Source: an uncultured delta proteobacterium (GTDB lineage Bacteria; Desulfobacterota; WTBG01; CAIYCZ01; CAIRTM01). From it: a DNA stretch of 64,000 nt. A program made the translations under genes and the position numbers. Of this stretch, positions 1 through 8,224 are shown in pieces; within the stretch, counting starts at the first letter, position 1, and each line of letters opens with the position of its first letter. The DNA is taken from NCBI GenBank assembly GCA_903881505.1, contig CAIRTM010000022.1, positions 52,653 to 116,652 on the forward strand, given 5' to 3'. Under the pieces are notes generated by a model that saw only the letters and a list, made by a program, of their open reading frames with translations, searched no databases and was not told the DNA's origin.

Positions 1-189
1 CCCGGGGAGGCTCGCGAGGCTGATATCGGCATAGCCGGCAGCCGCAGGCGCGGCGTGATATTCCGAAAGGGGCGTATCGTAAAAACATGCCCGCAGGAGC
101 GCGTGTTTGATGAGTTTCTGCGGGAGCTCGCTCTGCTTGTGCGCGAGACGGCAGGCCCCGGGGAACCGGATACCGGTAAACATTCATGA
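1..189 (+). CDS. ispG: 4-hydroxy-3-methylbut-2-en-1-yl diphosphate synthase, C-terminal end
   Basis: The window opens inside this gene; frame 1 reads from base 1 to a TGA at 187-189 and gives 62 residues. It begins PGEAREADIGIAGS, the hallmark C-terminal stretch of IspG (GcpE), followed by the usual RKGRIVKTCPQE-type tail. IspG is the [4Fe-4S] enzyme that reductively converts MEcPP to HMBPP in the non-mevalonate isoprenoid pathway. The catalytic TIM barrel and the cluster cysteines lie upstream of the window. The next gene, proS, follows after 40 bases on the same strand. The ORF track missed this gene because it has no start codon in the window. Confidence 0.88.
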   Translation, partial: PGEAREADIGIAGSRRRGVIFRKGRIVKTCPQERVFDEFLRELALLVRETAGPGEPDTGKHS

Positions 190-229
190 ACCGGCCGTAT
201 GTATCCGGCGGTGATCAAGAGGAGACAGC

Positions 230-1942
230 ATGCGTTATACCCAGTTTCTGATTCCGACACTGCGTGAAGTGCCGGCTGATGCAGAAGTCGTCAGCCATCA
301 GTTGATGCTGCGCTCAGGCATGATCCGCAAGCTGGCCGCAGGTATTTATTCCACGCTTCCGCTGGGCGAGCGCGTGATGCGCAAAACCGCGCAGATCGTG
401 CGCGAGGAAATGAACCGGGCCGGCGCCCTTGAATTGACCCTGCCGTTTGTGCAGCCGGCTGAATTGTGGCATGAGAGCGGGCGCTGGAATGCGTACGGCA
501 AAGAGCTGCTGCGCCTGAAGGACCGCAATGAGCGCGAGTTCTGCCTCGGCCCCACCCATGAAGAGGTCATTACCGACGTGGCGCGCGGCCTGATTTCTTC
601 CTATAAGCAGCTGCCGGTAACGCTGTACCAGCTTCATATAAAGTTCCGCGATGAAATCCGCCCGCGTTTCGGCGTTATGCGCGCACGGGAATTCGTCATG
701 AAGGATGCCTACAGCTTCGATGCCGACGAGGCCGCAGCAGAGCGCAGCTACATGAAAATGTATGAGGCATACACGAATATTTTTGCGCGCCTGGGCCTGC
801 GTTTCCGGGCTGTTGAGGCTGACAGCGGCCCGATCGGCGGCAGCTTTTCCCATGAGTTCATGGTGCTTGCTGATACGGGCGAGGATGTGATCGTGACCTG
901 TACTGCATGCGACTACGCCGCAAACACCGAGAAGGCGGAGATACGCGTGCCTGACGCGGTCGAAGCGGCGGCTGATCAGTTCGGAGCGCTTGCTCGCGTG
1001 GCAACGCCGGATATGCGGACCATCGACGAGGTGTGCTCGTTTTTGAAAACCGGGCCCGCGTCGGTCATAAAAACGCTGGTCTTTGATACAGGGGAAGGGG
1101 CGGTTGTAGCGCTTGTGCGCGGCGATCATGATATCAATGAGATCAAGCTTAAGAATTATCTCGCGTGCAGCGAACTGGCCCTGGCCGATGAGGACCTGAT
1201 TGAAAAGGTGACTGGCGCGCCGCGCGGGTTTGCCGGCCCCGAGGGCTTGAGCGGCGTGCGCATCATTGCCGACTACGGACTGAAGGGCTGTTTCAACATG
1301 GTTGCCGGCGGCAACGAGCGTGATATGCATGTCGTTAACCTTAACTTCGTCCGTGATTTCAATGTTGATGCGTTCGCCGACATACGGCTTGCCGGGCAGG
1401 GCGATGCCTGCCCGCGCTGCGGAAAGCCCCTCACCACGACACGCGGCATCGAGGTCGGCCATATTTTCAAGCTGGGCACCAAGTACAGCACGTCCATGCG
1501 GGCCGAGTTCCTTGATGCGCGGGGCGAGTCGCATCCTATGGTTATGGGCTGCTACGGGATCGGTGTCGGCCGGACCGTGGCGGCCGCAATCGAGCAGTCC
1601 CATGACGGCGACGGCATCATATTTCCCGCGCCGATCGCTCCGTTTACCGTGCTGATCGTACTGGTTAATCCCACCGACGCTCAACAGCATCAGATTGCCG
1701 TTGACCTGTATGAAAAGCTGCTCGGCCATGGTGTCGAGGTTCTGCTTGACGATCGCGACGAACGCCCCGGCATTAAGTTCAAGGACGCCGACCTGATCGG
1801 CATTCCTTTGCGGGTGACGGTGGGACGCAATGCCGTCAAGGACGGCCTGATTGACATCAAGTGGCGTAAAACCGGCGCCCAGGCTCAGGCCGCATTGACT
1901 GATGCCGTCGAAAACGTGCTCGAAGCGCTGCCCAATTTATAA
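230..1942 (+). CDS. proS: Prolyl-tRNA synthetase, bacterial type with editing insert
   Basis: Charges tRNA-Pro with proline in the cytosol. The 570 residues match the long bacterial ProS architecture. The class II core has CLGPTHEE and a motif 2 region (RDEIRPRFGVMRAREF, MKDAYSF). An inserted YbaK-like editing domain follows at roughly residues 230-390, containing KTLVF and VRGDHDINEIKLKN and expected to clear Ala-tRNA-Pro. Motif 3 is GCYGIGVGRTVAAAIEQ, and an anticodon-binding domain forms the last ~110 residues. The ATG at 230 follows a clear Shine-Dalgarno sequence (AGAGGAGA). It sits between ispG and the stringent-response gene, apparently co-transcribed. The 471-codon ORF on the opposite strand is a codon-usage shadow. 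Confidence 0.97.
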   Translation: MRYTQFLIPTLREVPADAEVVSHQLMLRSGMIRKLAAGIYSTLPLGERVMRKTAQIVREEMNRAGALELTLPFVQPAELWHESGRWNAYGKELLRLKDRNEREFCLGPTHEEVITDVARGLISSYKQLPVTLYQLHIKFRDEIRPRFGVMRAREFVMKDAYSFDADEAAAERSYMKMYEAYTNIFARLGLRFRAVEADSGPIGGSFSHEFMVLADTGEDVIVTCTACDYAANTEKAEIRVPDAVEAAADQFGALARVATPDMRTIDEVCSFLKTGPASVIKTLVFDTGEGAVVALVRGDHDINEIKLKNYLACSELALADEDLIEKVTGAPRGFAGPEGLSGVRIIADYGLKGCFNMVAGGNERDMHVVNLNFVRDFNVDAFADIRLAGQGDACPRCGKPLTTTRGIEVGHIFKLGTKYSTSMRAEFLDARGESHPMVMGCYGIGVGRTVAAAIEQSHDGDGIIFPAPIAPFTVLIVLVNPTDAQQHQIAVDLYEKLLGHGVEVLLDDRDERPGIKFKDADLIGIPLRVTVGRNAVKDGLIDIKWRKTGAQAQAALTDAVENVLEALPNL

Positions 1943-1987
1943 CGTGCCGGTTGTGGCCGCCGGCGCAGGCGTCAGGTATCAGGTGTC

Positions 1988-4147
1988 ATGGCTGAATCAA
2001 AGATAGTCCGCATCAATGACATCATCGAGCAGGTGACATCCTATTTCCCCGAGGCTGATCTGGGCCTGATCAGCCGGGCCTATGTTTTTTCCGCCAAGGT
2101 CCATCAGGGCCAGACCCGCATGTCGGGGGAGCCCTACCTGAATCATCCGCTGTCCGTGGCCAGGATCCTGGCCGACCTTAATCTTGACGTATATACCGTG
2201 GCAACCGGTCTGCTGCATGATACGGTTGAGGATACCTGCGCCACCCTTGAGGAAATTCAGGAGCTGTTCGGCGACGAGGTGGCGTTTCTGGTCGACGGCG
2301 TTACAAAAATCAGTAAAATTACGAGCGACCGCAAGCAGGACACGCATGCCGACAATTTCCGCAAGATGATACTGGCCATGTCCAAAGACATACGCGTCCT
2401 GCTGGTCAAGCTGGCGGACCGGATGCATAACATGCGCACGCTTGAATATATGCCCGTTGAGAAGCAGGAACGCACCGCCCGCAACACCCTCGATATTTAC
2501 GCTCCGCTTGCAGGCCGCCTGGGCCTCTATCTTGTCAAGCGCGAACTTGAAGATCTGTCGCTGCGCTATGTGCATCCTGAGATGTATTGCGACATCAAGG
2601 ACAAACTCATGCGCACATCCGAGCAGCGCGAGCGCTATGTCAATGAGGTTATCGGGATTATCGAATCGAGGCTTGCGCAATCAGGTATAAAGGCCGGCAT
2701 CAGCGGGCGCAACAAGCATCTGTTCAGTATCTACAGCAAGATGCAGACCCAGAATCTCAATTTCAGCCAGATTTATGATTTGACGGCGTTTCGCATTATC
2801 GTCAATGACCGGCCGGAATGCTACGAGGTACTGGGCATCATCCATGCCCTGTGGAAGCCGATTCCCGGGCGCTTTAAGGACTATATTTCACTGCCCAAGG
2901 CGAACATGTACCAGTCGCTGCACACGAGCGTTATCGGGCCCTACGGGCAGAGGATTGAAATCCAGATCAGAACCGGTGAGATGGACCGGGTCGCACGGCA
3001 CGGAATCGCCGCCCACTGGAAATACAAGGAGGGCAGCACGGTCGCGCAGAAGCATGACCAGCGTTTTACCTGGCTTCAGAATATCCTGGAATCCCAGAAG
3101 GAAATGAGCGATTCACGAGAGTTTCTGGACGCGTTCCGGGTTGAGGTTTTCCCCGATGAGGTGTTCGCTTTTACGCCTGCCGGCAAGGTGGTTGAACTGC
3201 CGAAGGGTGCAACCCCCATAGATTTTGCCTACAGTATTCATACCGATATCGGCAACCGCTGCGTGGGCGCCAGAGTAAACAACGGCATCGTGCCGCTGCG
3301 CTATGAAATCAGGAGCGGGGATGTCGTTGAGATTCTGACCCAGTCCGGGCACCATCCCAGCAGGGACTGGCTTAAAATAGTCAAGACATCGCGTGCCCGG
3401 ACAAAAATCAGAAACTGGATACGTCAGCAGGAGCTTGAGCGCAGTATCGTGCTGGGCCGCGAGATCGGGGAAAAGGAGTTCCGCAAGCACAAGCTCAATT
3501 TTTCCCGGATGCTCAAGGACGGCGAGCTGACTGAAAAAATGGGCAGCGGCAGTTTCAAGGATGCAGATGACCTGCTGGCCGCAATCGGCCAGGGCCGTAT
3601 CGGCATCCGGCAGGTTATCAATAAATGCATGCCTGACGAGGCTGAAGGCGCCGCTGCTGAGCCGGAGACTTCAAAACGGGCACAGAAGATCCTCGCCCGC
3701 AATAATACGCTGGGCGTTGTCGTGCAGGGGATGGATGATATGCTTGTGCGTTTCGGCAAGTGCTGCACCCCCATTCACGGAGATCCGATCAAGGGGTTTA
3801 TTACTCGCGGCAGGGGTGTGACCATCCATGCCCGGGAATGCACGTTTTTGACGTCGGCTGATCCCGAGCGCATTATCGACGCGCAGTGGGATGATCGCGC
3901 CCGGCATGTTGCGGTTGTGCCGCTCGAGGTCATCTGCGAGGACAAGAAAGGTCTGCTGGCGTCTATTACGTCGTCAATCGCCAGCGCTGAAACCAATATC
4001 ATCAACGCAAGCGTCAGAACAACGCCCGATAAGAAGGCTGTCAGCGTTTTCAACGTGGAAATCAACAGTGTTGCGATGCTGGACGCGGTGATAGGCGAAA
4101 TCCGGAAGATTAGGGGTGTTCTGACGGTTTCGCGCCTGCGGCACTAG
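1988..4147 (+). CDS. rsh: Bifunctional (p)ppGpp synthetase/hydrolase, RelA/SpoT family
   Basis: Makes and degrades the stringent-response alarmone (p)ppGpp. Domain order in 719 residues: an HD hydrolase with the intact signature LLHDTVEDT (about 75-83); a synthetase domain with GRFKDYISLPKANMYQSLHT (about 295-315); a TGS domain (EVFPDEVFAFTPAGKVVELPKGA, about 380-440); a zinc-finger-like stretch with CCTP; and a C-terminal ACT domain. The RFKD motif is the RxKD form typical of bifunctional enzymes rather than the ExDD of monofunctional RelA, and the HD residues are intact, so both activities are predicted. The gene starts 45 bases after proS with a weak ribosome site and ends facing rpmB. Confidence 0.95.
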   Translation: MAESKIVRINDIIEQVTSYFPEADLGLISRAYVFSAKVHQGQTRMSGEPYLNHPLSVARILADLNLDVYTVATGLLHDTVEDTCATLEEIQELFGDEVAFLVDGVTKISKITSDRKQDTHADNFRKMILAMSKDIRVLLVKLADRMHNMRTLEYMPVEKQERTARNTLDIYAPLAGRLGLYLVKRELEDLSLRYVHPEMYCDIKDKLMRTSEQRERYVNEVIGIIESRLAQSGIKAGISGRNKHLFSIYSKMQTQNLNFSQIYDLTAFRIIVNDRPECYEVLGIIHALWKPIPGRFKDYISLPKANMYQSLHTSVIGPYGQRIEIQIRTGEMDRVARHGIAAHWKYKEGSTVAQKHDQRFTWLQNILESQKEMSDSREFLDAFRVEVFPDEVFAFTPAGKVVELPKGATPIDFAYSIHTDIGNRCVGARVNNGIVPLRYEIRSGDVVEILTQSGHHPSRDWLKIVKTSRARTKIRNWIRQQELERSIVLGREIGEKEFRKHKLNFSRMLKDGELTEKMGSGSFKDADDLLAAIGQGRIGIRQVINKCMPDEAEGAAAEPETSKRAQKILARNNTLGVVVQGMDDMLVRFGKCCTPIHGDPIKGFITRGRGVTIHARECTFLTSADPERIIDAQWDDRARHVAVVPLEVICEDKKGLLASITSSIASAETNIINASVRTTPDKKAVSVFNVEINSVAMLDAVIGEIRKIRGVLTVSRLRH

Positions 4148-4214
4148 CCGCTGCGCCCGCTTCCGCTTTATGGGAAAATCCGGCAGTGCGGCGCTGACGC
4201 GGCATGCGGGGCGA

Positions 4215-4439
4215 TTAAACAGCTGTAGTCGCGGGCCTGGATGTTTTACGGGCAGGCTTGGCGACAAAGCCTGAGCGGATGCAGCGCGTACAGGCGTACA
4301 CCCGTTTAGTGGTGCCGTTGCTCATTGAGCGCACCCGCTGCACGTTCGGCTGCCATACTTTTTTGCTTTTGTTGTGCGCGTGACTGATGCTGTAGCCGAC
4401 CTGGCGTCCTTTGCCGCAGATGCTGCAGACTTTTCCCAT
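4215..4439 (-). CDS. rpmB: 50S ribosomal protein L28
   Basis: Small basic large-subunit ribosomal protein. The 74 residues begin MGKVCSICGKGRQVGYSISHAHNKSKK, the L28 signature. Two CxxC pairs (CSIC near residue 5 and CTRC near 52) mark it as the zinc-binding C+ form of L28. The start is supported by a strong Shine-Dalgarno (GAGGAGA) seven bases upstream. It is monocistronic in this window, with its own promoter 60-90 bases upstream, and converges on the rsh gene 67 bases away. Confidence 0.96.
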   Translation of the reverse strand: MGKVCSICGKGRQVGYSISHAHNKSKKVWQPNVQRVRSMSNGTTKRVYACTRCIRSGFVAKPARKTSRPATTAV

Positions 4440-4497
4440 GGGGTATTTCTCCTCTATAGTATTGTTGCTGTATTTATGTCCATTGTAAAAAATTTTA

Positions 4498-4525
4498 ATT
4501 ATAGCAAAATCAGGGGATATATCAA
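4498..4525 (-). promoter_or_regulatory. Probable sigma-70 promoter of rpmB
   Basis: Read on the minus strand, TTGATA (4525-4520) and TATAAT (4503-4498) are separated by 16 bases, about 60 bases ahead of the rpmB start. The stretch is markedly AT-rich compared with the surrounding genes. It lies just after the structured terminator of the PilZ gene, which is consistent with a separate transcription unit. Confidence 0.65.
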
Positions 4526-4623
4526 TAAAAAATATCGGCGGTATTCAAAAAAATACCGGATTATGCCGGCCTGGTCAGGCTTACCGTATATTTGATTGGC
4601 ATGTACTCGGGTGCAGGCAGTAT

Positions 4624-4693
4624 AAAAAGGGGAAGGAAAGCCTATTGGCAGGCTGTTCAGGGAAAAAGCGGAGGGGCAACCCCTATCCTTCCC
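4624..4693 (-). terminator. Branched (three-way junction) intrinsic terminator or structured RNA
   Basis: An 8-bp outer helix (GGGAAGGA at 4630-4637 with TCCTTCCC at 4686-4693) encloses two perfect hairpins: AGCCT/AGGCT (4639-4654) and AGGGG/CCCCT (4672-4684). On the minus strand the outer helix is followed at once by CTTTTTATA, so it can act as a Rho-independent terminator 65 bases after the PilZ gene. The remaining bases of the 318-base gap between rpmB and the PilZ gene hold the rpmB promoter and AT-rich sequence. A stand-alone small RNA or a ligand-binding element is possible; I do not recognise a known class. Confidence 0.6.
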
Positions 4694-4758
4694 GCAATGG
4701 TTTAAACTTAACTGATTTTATGGGAAAAATCAAGGCCGTCCGCGGAATTTAACTCAGA

Positions 4759-5088
4759 TCAGCTGATTTTTTGATGAAGCTGCTGGTACGCTTCCTCACC
4801 GGATTTGAAATCGGTGATCAGCACACCCATGCCGTTTTTGCTCGCCAGATGGAAAAGATTGCTGGGTACTTTGCGGGCCCACACTACGCGGCAGGTCATT
4901 TCAACCGGCTCGGCTGTTCCCTTGAGGCTGATTTCCAGAATCGTGCCGGGCGGAAACACTTTCTGTGTTTTGATAAAAAATCCGGCTGCGGAAACATCTT
5001 CCGTCAGTGCGCTGTAGGTGCCCCCTGAGGCACAGATATTGATCTGCAGGGTTTTCTTGATGCGTTTAAAAAGGCGTTTGTCCGACAT
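4759..5088 (-). CDS. PilZ-domain protein, predicted c-di-GMP binder
   Basis: A 109-residue single-domain protein. Both halves of the PilZ nucleotide-binding motif are present: RxxxR (RLFKR, R5 and R9) and DxSxxG (DVSAAG, D31-G36), followed by the expected beta-barrel pattern ending in CRVVWARKVP. PilZ proteins bind cyclic di-GMP and change the activity of a partner, often in motility, secretion or polysaccharide production. The partner cannot be read from the sequence. The unknown 125-residue gene lies 70 bases upstream on the same strand and may be co-transcribed with it. A branched terminator follows. Confidence 0.82.
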   Translation of the reverse strand: MSDKRLFKRIKKTLQINICASGGTYSALTEDVSAAGFFIKTQKVFPPGTILEISLKGTAEPVEMTCRVVWARKVPSNLFHLASKNGMGVLITDFKSGEEAYQQLHQKIS

Positions 5089-5158
5089 TGCGATGCCTCA
5101 TAAGGATGGAGATATCATTTAAAAATGACCGTATATGTGCCTGCTGGCGGTCAATCCC

Positions 5159-5536
5159 TTAACCCTGTTGTTTCCGTGGAGCCATCTGCAACAGTTTGCC
5201 GGCCTGTCCGGATATGCTTTCGGGGCCGCTCAGGCTGCTCTCTGTCGGGTCGGCCCCGAATGAGGCTGCTGCCATGCAGTGGTCTGCCCCGTTTATGGTG
5301 AACAGCTCACCGCACATCTGAGGATAACGAAGTTTCCACGTGAATTCGACCGGAGGCAGCACAAGGGCGGTTAAGGAAACCTCGTACCAGTTTTTTTTAT
5401 TGTCAGGCCGTATGTCTCGTACAAGCGCGTAGAAAAAGCCCCCCGGCGATCCTACTAACACTATATCGCCCGTGTTTGTATCTTTCTTTAATGAAATATG
5501 CCGTTTGATCTCGGCCAGTTCTTCGCTGAAAGACAT
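5159..5536 (-). CDS. Conserved-looking hypothetical protein next to PilZ gene
   Basis: A 125-residue soluble protein that I do not recognise. Residues 1-95 look folded and beta-rich (GDIVLVGSPGGFFYALVRDI, WYEVSLTALVLPPVEFTWKL), whereas the last 30 are Gly/Ser/Gln-rich and probably disordered. There is no signal peptide, membrane segment or cofactor motif. It is the upstream member of a likely two-gene unit with the PilZ protein, which makes a role in the same c-di-GMP response a weak inference. The 225-base gap beyond its start is shared with the divergent hexapeptide-protein gene. Confidence 0.7.
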   Translation of the reverse strand: MSFSEELAEIKRHISLKKDTNTGDIVLVGSPGGFFYALVRDIRPDNKKNWYEVSLTALVLPPVEFTWKLRYPQMCGELFTINGADHCMAAASFGADPTESSLSGPESISGQAGKLLQMAPRKQQG

Positions 5537-5681
5537 GGTTCATTCCCCATTGTGCGCGCAGGAGCAGGTACTTATGGTGTTGGGCATATGTTTCCAGTTT
5601 AAACCGTATGTACCCGGTATGCAACCGAATTCTGCGCATGGTGCCGCCTATTGCGTGCCAGGTTCCGGATCGGTTTTTTGG

Positions 5682-5710
5682 TTGAATTGAATTCGGAAAC
5701 GATATAGTAT
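5682..5710 (+). promoter_or_regulatory. Candidate promoter for the 5.8-9.1 kb gene run
   Basis: TTGAAT (5682-5687) and TAGTAT (5705-5710) are 17 bases apart, about 50 bases before the hexapeptide-protein ATG, within an AT-rich stretch. An overlapping TATAGT at 5703 is an alternative -10. The gene itself has a strong Shine-Dalgarno (AAGGGGGA). Confidence 0.45.
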
Positions 5711-5761
5711 AAAAGAAAAAACATAGCTTGGCGTTGATAGCATGGTTCTTAAGGGGGATAT

Positions 5762-6319
5762 ATGCTTCGTGTCAATGTCGTCAAAGATATGCCGCAGGTT
5801 GACAGTACCGCCTACATTGACCCTGACGCGATTATAATCGGCCGTGTCTGTATCGGCGCCCACTGTTTTATCGGCGCAGGGGTCGTTCTGCGCGCCGACC
5901 GTTTTTCCCTGGACGATGAGCGCTGTTCTATTGTCGTTGGAGACGGCAGCGTTATTCAGGATGCCGCAATACTGCACGCTCACTCCGAAACCGGTATTCA
6001 GGTCGGCTCCGGCACAACGATCAACCACGGGGCGGTTGTTTACGGACCGGCCACGATAGGAGACGGGTGCTTTATCGGCTGTAAGGCGATTCTGCATTAT
6101 GCCACTATCGGCAGCAATGTGTTCGTGCGCAGCAATTGCGTGCTCGAGTCGGTTGCCATTCCCGCGGACCGCTTTATCGACATAGGGGCCTGTATAACGC
6201 AGCAGGAGGAAGTTGACCGTCTGCGTCCGATCACAGGGGAAGAAAAACAGTTCATGCAGCGGGCGGTAGAGGAAAGCCGTGATTATTCGGTCCGCTATAA
6301 GTATTCGCTTGAGATTTAA
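5762..6319 (+). CDS. Left-handed beta-helix (hexapeptide) protein, gamma-carbonic anhydrase-like
   Basis: 185 residues built mainly of hexapeptide repeats (IGAHCFIGAGVVLRAD, IGDGCFIGCKAILHYATIGSNV), the fold of gamma-class carbonic anhydrases and related acyltransferases. In the gamma-CA/YrdA pattern three histidines bind zinc. Here H72/H74 and H89 are present, but the third position, five residues after H89, is tyrosine (NHGAVVYG). Carbonic anhydrase activity is therefore doubtful; a different metal site or a binding or scaffold role is possible. It is first in a tight + strand run with threonine synthase, a receiver protein and an MBL-fold hydrolase, with a good ribosome site before the ATG. 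Confidence 0.8.
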   Translation: MLRVNVVKDMPQVDSTAYIDPDAIIIGRVCIGAHCFIGAGVVLRADRFSLDDERCSIVVGDGSVIQDAAILHAHSETGIQVGSGTTINHGAVVYGPATIGDGCFIGCKAILHYATIGSNVFVRSNCVLESVAIPADRFIDIGACITQQEEVDRLRPITGEEKQFMQRAVEESRDYSVRYKYSLEI

Positions 6320-6372
6320 AAAAGCTGCCAGGTCTGCGGCGCTGCATCCCGCAGCCCCCTCGGAAGGATTGT

Positions 6373-7803
6373 ATGGACAGACAGCATTACAGCACGCTTG
6401 ACCTGCAGGCGTTTCCCGCGCATGTGCGCGATCATATCATACCGGAATACTCCGGTAACTGCGTGTATGAATGTATCGCATGCGACTATACCGCATCTCT
6501 TGACCGCTTTCTCTACACCTGCCCTGCATGCGGCAGTTTGTTGAAAATCACAGACCGCTCCTTCGGGGAACTGAAGAAGATACCGGGGCCTGTGTGGCGT
6601 GAAATTTTCGATTATAGAGCCCTGGTGCGCGTTGAGGCGTTGCAGGGTATTTTTCTGTTTAAGGAACTGCTGTTTCCCGCTATACCGCTGCAGGATGTGA
6701 TCTATCTTGGCGAAGGCCATACGGCCCTGGTGCGCGCAAACGCACAGCTTGGCCGGTATGTCGGTTCAGGGTTCTTCATAAAGAATGACGGCTTCAACCC
6801 CTCGGCAAGCTTTAAGGATCGCGGCATGGCCAGCGCGGTGAGCTTTATCAAATATTCAATCCGCACGCGCGGCCTGACCGAGGTGCTGGGCATTTGCGCC
6901 TCAACCGGCGATACGTCCGCCGCCGCCGCCCTGTACCTGAGCTATCTTGACCGATCTATCGTCAAGTCGGTTGTGCTGCTTCCCAAGGGCAGGGTTACGC
7001 CGCAGCAGCTGTCGCAGCCGCTCGGCAGCGGTGCGGTCGTACTGGAAGTACCCGGGGTGTTCGATGACTGCATGCGCATTGTCGAACAGCTGGCTGAAAC
7101 CTACCAGGTATGTCTGCTGAATTCGAAAAATCCTATTCGTATTATGGGCCAGAAGTCCTATGCCTATGAAGTTGCCCGTCAGCTGGGCTATAAAACCGAT
7201 GACCTGACGGTGGTGGTGCCGGTTGGCAACGCCGGCAATGTTACGGCAATCATGGAAGGGTTCCTCGATATGCACCGTCTTGGCATTATTGAAGAACTGC
7301 CCCATATCCTGGCCGTTCAGAGCCGGCACGCCAACCCGGTCGCACTGTGGCGATCTTCGGGCTCGTATGCGCCCGTGGCGGTACGGCCGAGCGTGGCCCA
7401 GGCCGCAATGATCGGTGATCCGGTATCGTTTCCAAAGGTGCGAGCCCTTGTGGCGAGCGATTTTGATGACCGTTTTACCTGTATCGACGTTGATGAACAG
7501 GAGATTATCGAGTCCATGCTGCAGGCCAATCGATGCGGCTGCGTGGTGTGCACCCAGGGCGGCGAATCAATCGCCGGGCTGCGCAGCGCGCTGGCGCACG
7601 GCCTTGTGTCGCCCGAGCGGACGTTCGTGGTCGACTCGACTTCGCATCAGCTTAAATTTTCTAATTTTCAGCAGCTATATTTCGATAACGCCTTTGCCCC
7701 CGAGTATGAGATCACCGCCCGCTCCGGCCTTGTCAATGCGCCCGTACAGCTGGCGGCTTCCGCCGGGGCGGTTGCCGATTATCTGGGTTTGAAAAAGAAG
7801 TAG
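6373..7803 (+). CDS. thrC: Threonine synthase-like PLP enzyme
   Basis: A fold-type II PLP enzyme of 476 residues, best matched to threonine synthase (O-phosphohomoserine to threonine). An N-terminal zinc-ribbon-like segment (CIAC...CPAC, about 35-56) precedes GEGHTAL and the PLP-lysine motif NPSASFKDRGM (about 138-148). The phosphate-binding segment is STGDTSAAAALY, and VVPVGNAGNVTAIMEGF is also typical. The N-terminal CxxC ribbon occurs in the bacterial and archaeal threonine synthases that lack the long yeast-type extension. It lies 53 bases after the hexapeptide-protein gene and 6 bases before the receiver gene, so it is probably co-transcribed. A related PLP lyase cannot be excluded without alignment. 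Confidence 0.82.
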   Translation: MDRQHYSTLDLQAFPAHVRDHIIPEYSGNCVYECIACDYTASLDRFLYTCPACGSLLKITDRSFGELKKIPGPVWREIFDYRALVRVEALQGIFLFKELLFPAIPLQDVIYLGEGHTALVRANAQLGRYVGSGFFIKNDGFNPSASFKDRGMASAVSFIKYSIRTRGLTEVLGICASTGDTSAAAALYLSYLDRSIVKSVVLLPKGRVTPQQLSQPLGSGAVVLEVPGVFDDCMRIVEQLAETYQVCLLNSKNPIRIMGQKSYAYEVARQLGYKTDDLTVVVPVGNAGNVTAIMEGFLDMHRLGIIEELPHILAVQSRHANPVALWRSSGSYAPVAVRPSVAQAAMIGDPVSFPKVRALVASDFDDRFTCIDVDEQEIIESMLQANRCGCVVCTQGGESIAGLRSALAHGLVSPERTFVVDSTSHQLKFSNFQQLYFDNAFAPEYEITARSGLVNAPVQLAASAGAVADYLGLKKK

Positions 7804-7809
7804 GCACGC

Positions 7810-8181
7810 ATGAAAAAGATACTGATCGTCGATGACAGCGTTTCTATCGCCAATGCCATGCGGCGTTCGCTTGAAAGTACCGGTTACGAGGTCGAGACGC
7901 TTAATGAAAGCGCCACGTTTTTTGACGGACGCGCTGCCGCGTTCGACCCCGACCTGCTGATCCTTGACATCAATATGCCGCGCTTTGACGGTTTTTATGT
8001 GCTGGAGATGGCCAAAAAAATCAATACCTGCCCTCGCGCAAAGGTTTTGATGTGTTCGACTAAAATTTTCGAGCAGGATTTAAAGAGGGCCAGGTCTCTC
8101 GGGGCGGATGATTTTCTGATAAAACCCTTTACTGCCTCTGATCTGACGGCAAAAGTTTCCGCCTTGATCGGCCCGCCATGA
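7810..8181 (+). CDS. Stand-alone CheY-like response regulator receiver
   Basis: 123 residues forming one receiver domain with no output domain. It has the acidic pair near the start (IVDDS), the phospho-acceptor Asp in LLILDINMPRFDG (about residue 52), the switch Ser in LMCSTK, and the conserved Lys in DFLIKPF (about 104). Such proteins act by protein contact, in chemotaxis or phosphorelay. No kinase gene is adjacent, so its partner is unknown. The gene begins 6 bases after thrC. A perfect hairpin spans its stop codon, and an MBL-fold hydrolase gene follows. Confidence 0.92.
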   Translation: MKKILIVDDSVSIANAMRRSLESTGYEVETLNESATFFDGRAAAFDPDLLILDINMPRFDGFYVLEMAKKINTCPRAKVLMCSTKIFEQDLKRARSLGADDFLIKPFTASDLTAKVSALIGPP

Positions 8182-8189
8182 CGGGCCGA
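8168..8189 (+). promoter_or_regulatory. Perfect hairpin around the receiver-gene stop codon
   Basis: TCGGCCCG (8168-8175) and CGGGCCGA (8182-8189) form an uninterrupted 8-bp GC-rich stem whose six-base loop contains the TGA stop. No T-run follows on either strand, so it is not a standard terminator. It may stabilise the upstream mRNA or tune expression of the downstream gene. Confidence 0.5.
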
Positions 8190-8224
8190 CCACTGCATTT
8201 TCGGGACGCAAGGTCGAGCATGCA

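Noticed and set aside
314-1729. 471-codon minus-strand ORF opposite proS
   Set aside because: Shadow of a GC-rich gene; no ribosome site, no family resemblance, and proS is unmistakable on the other strand.
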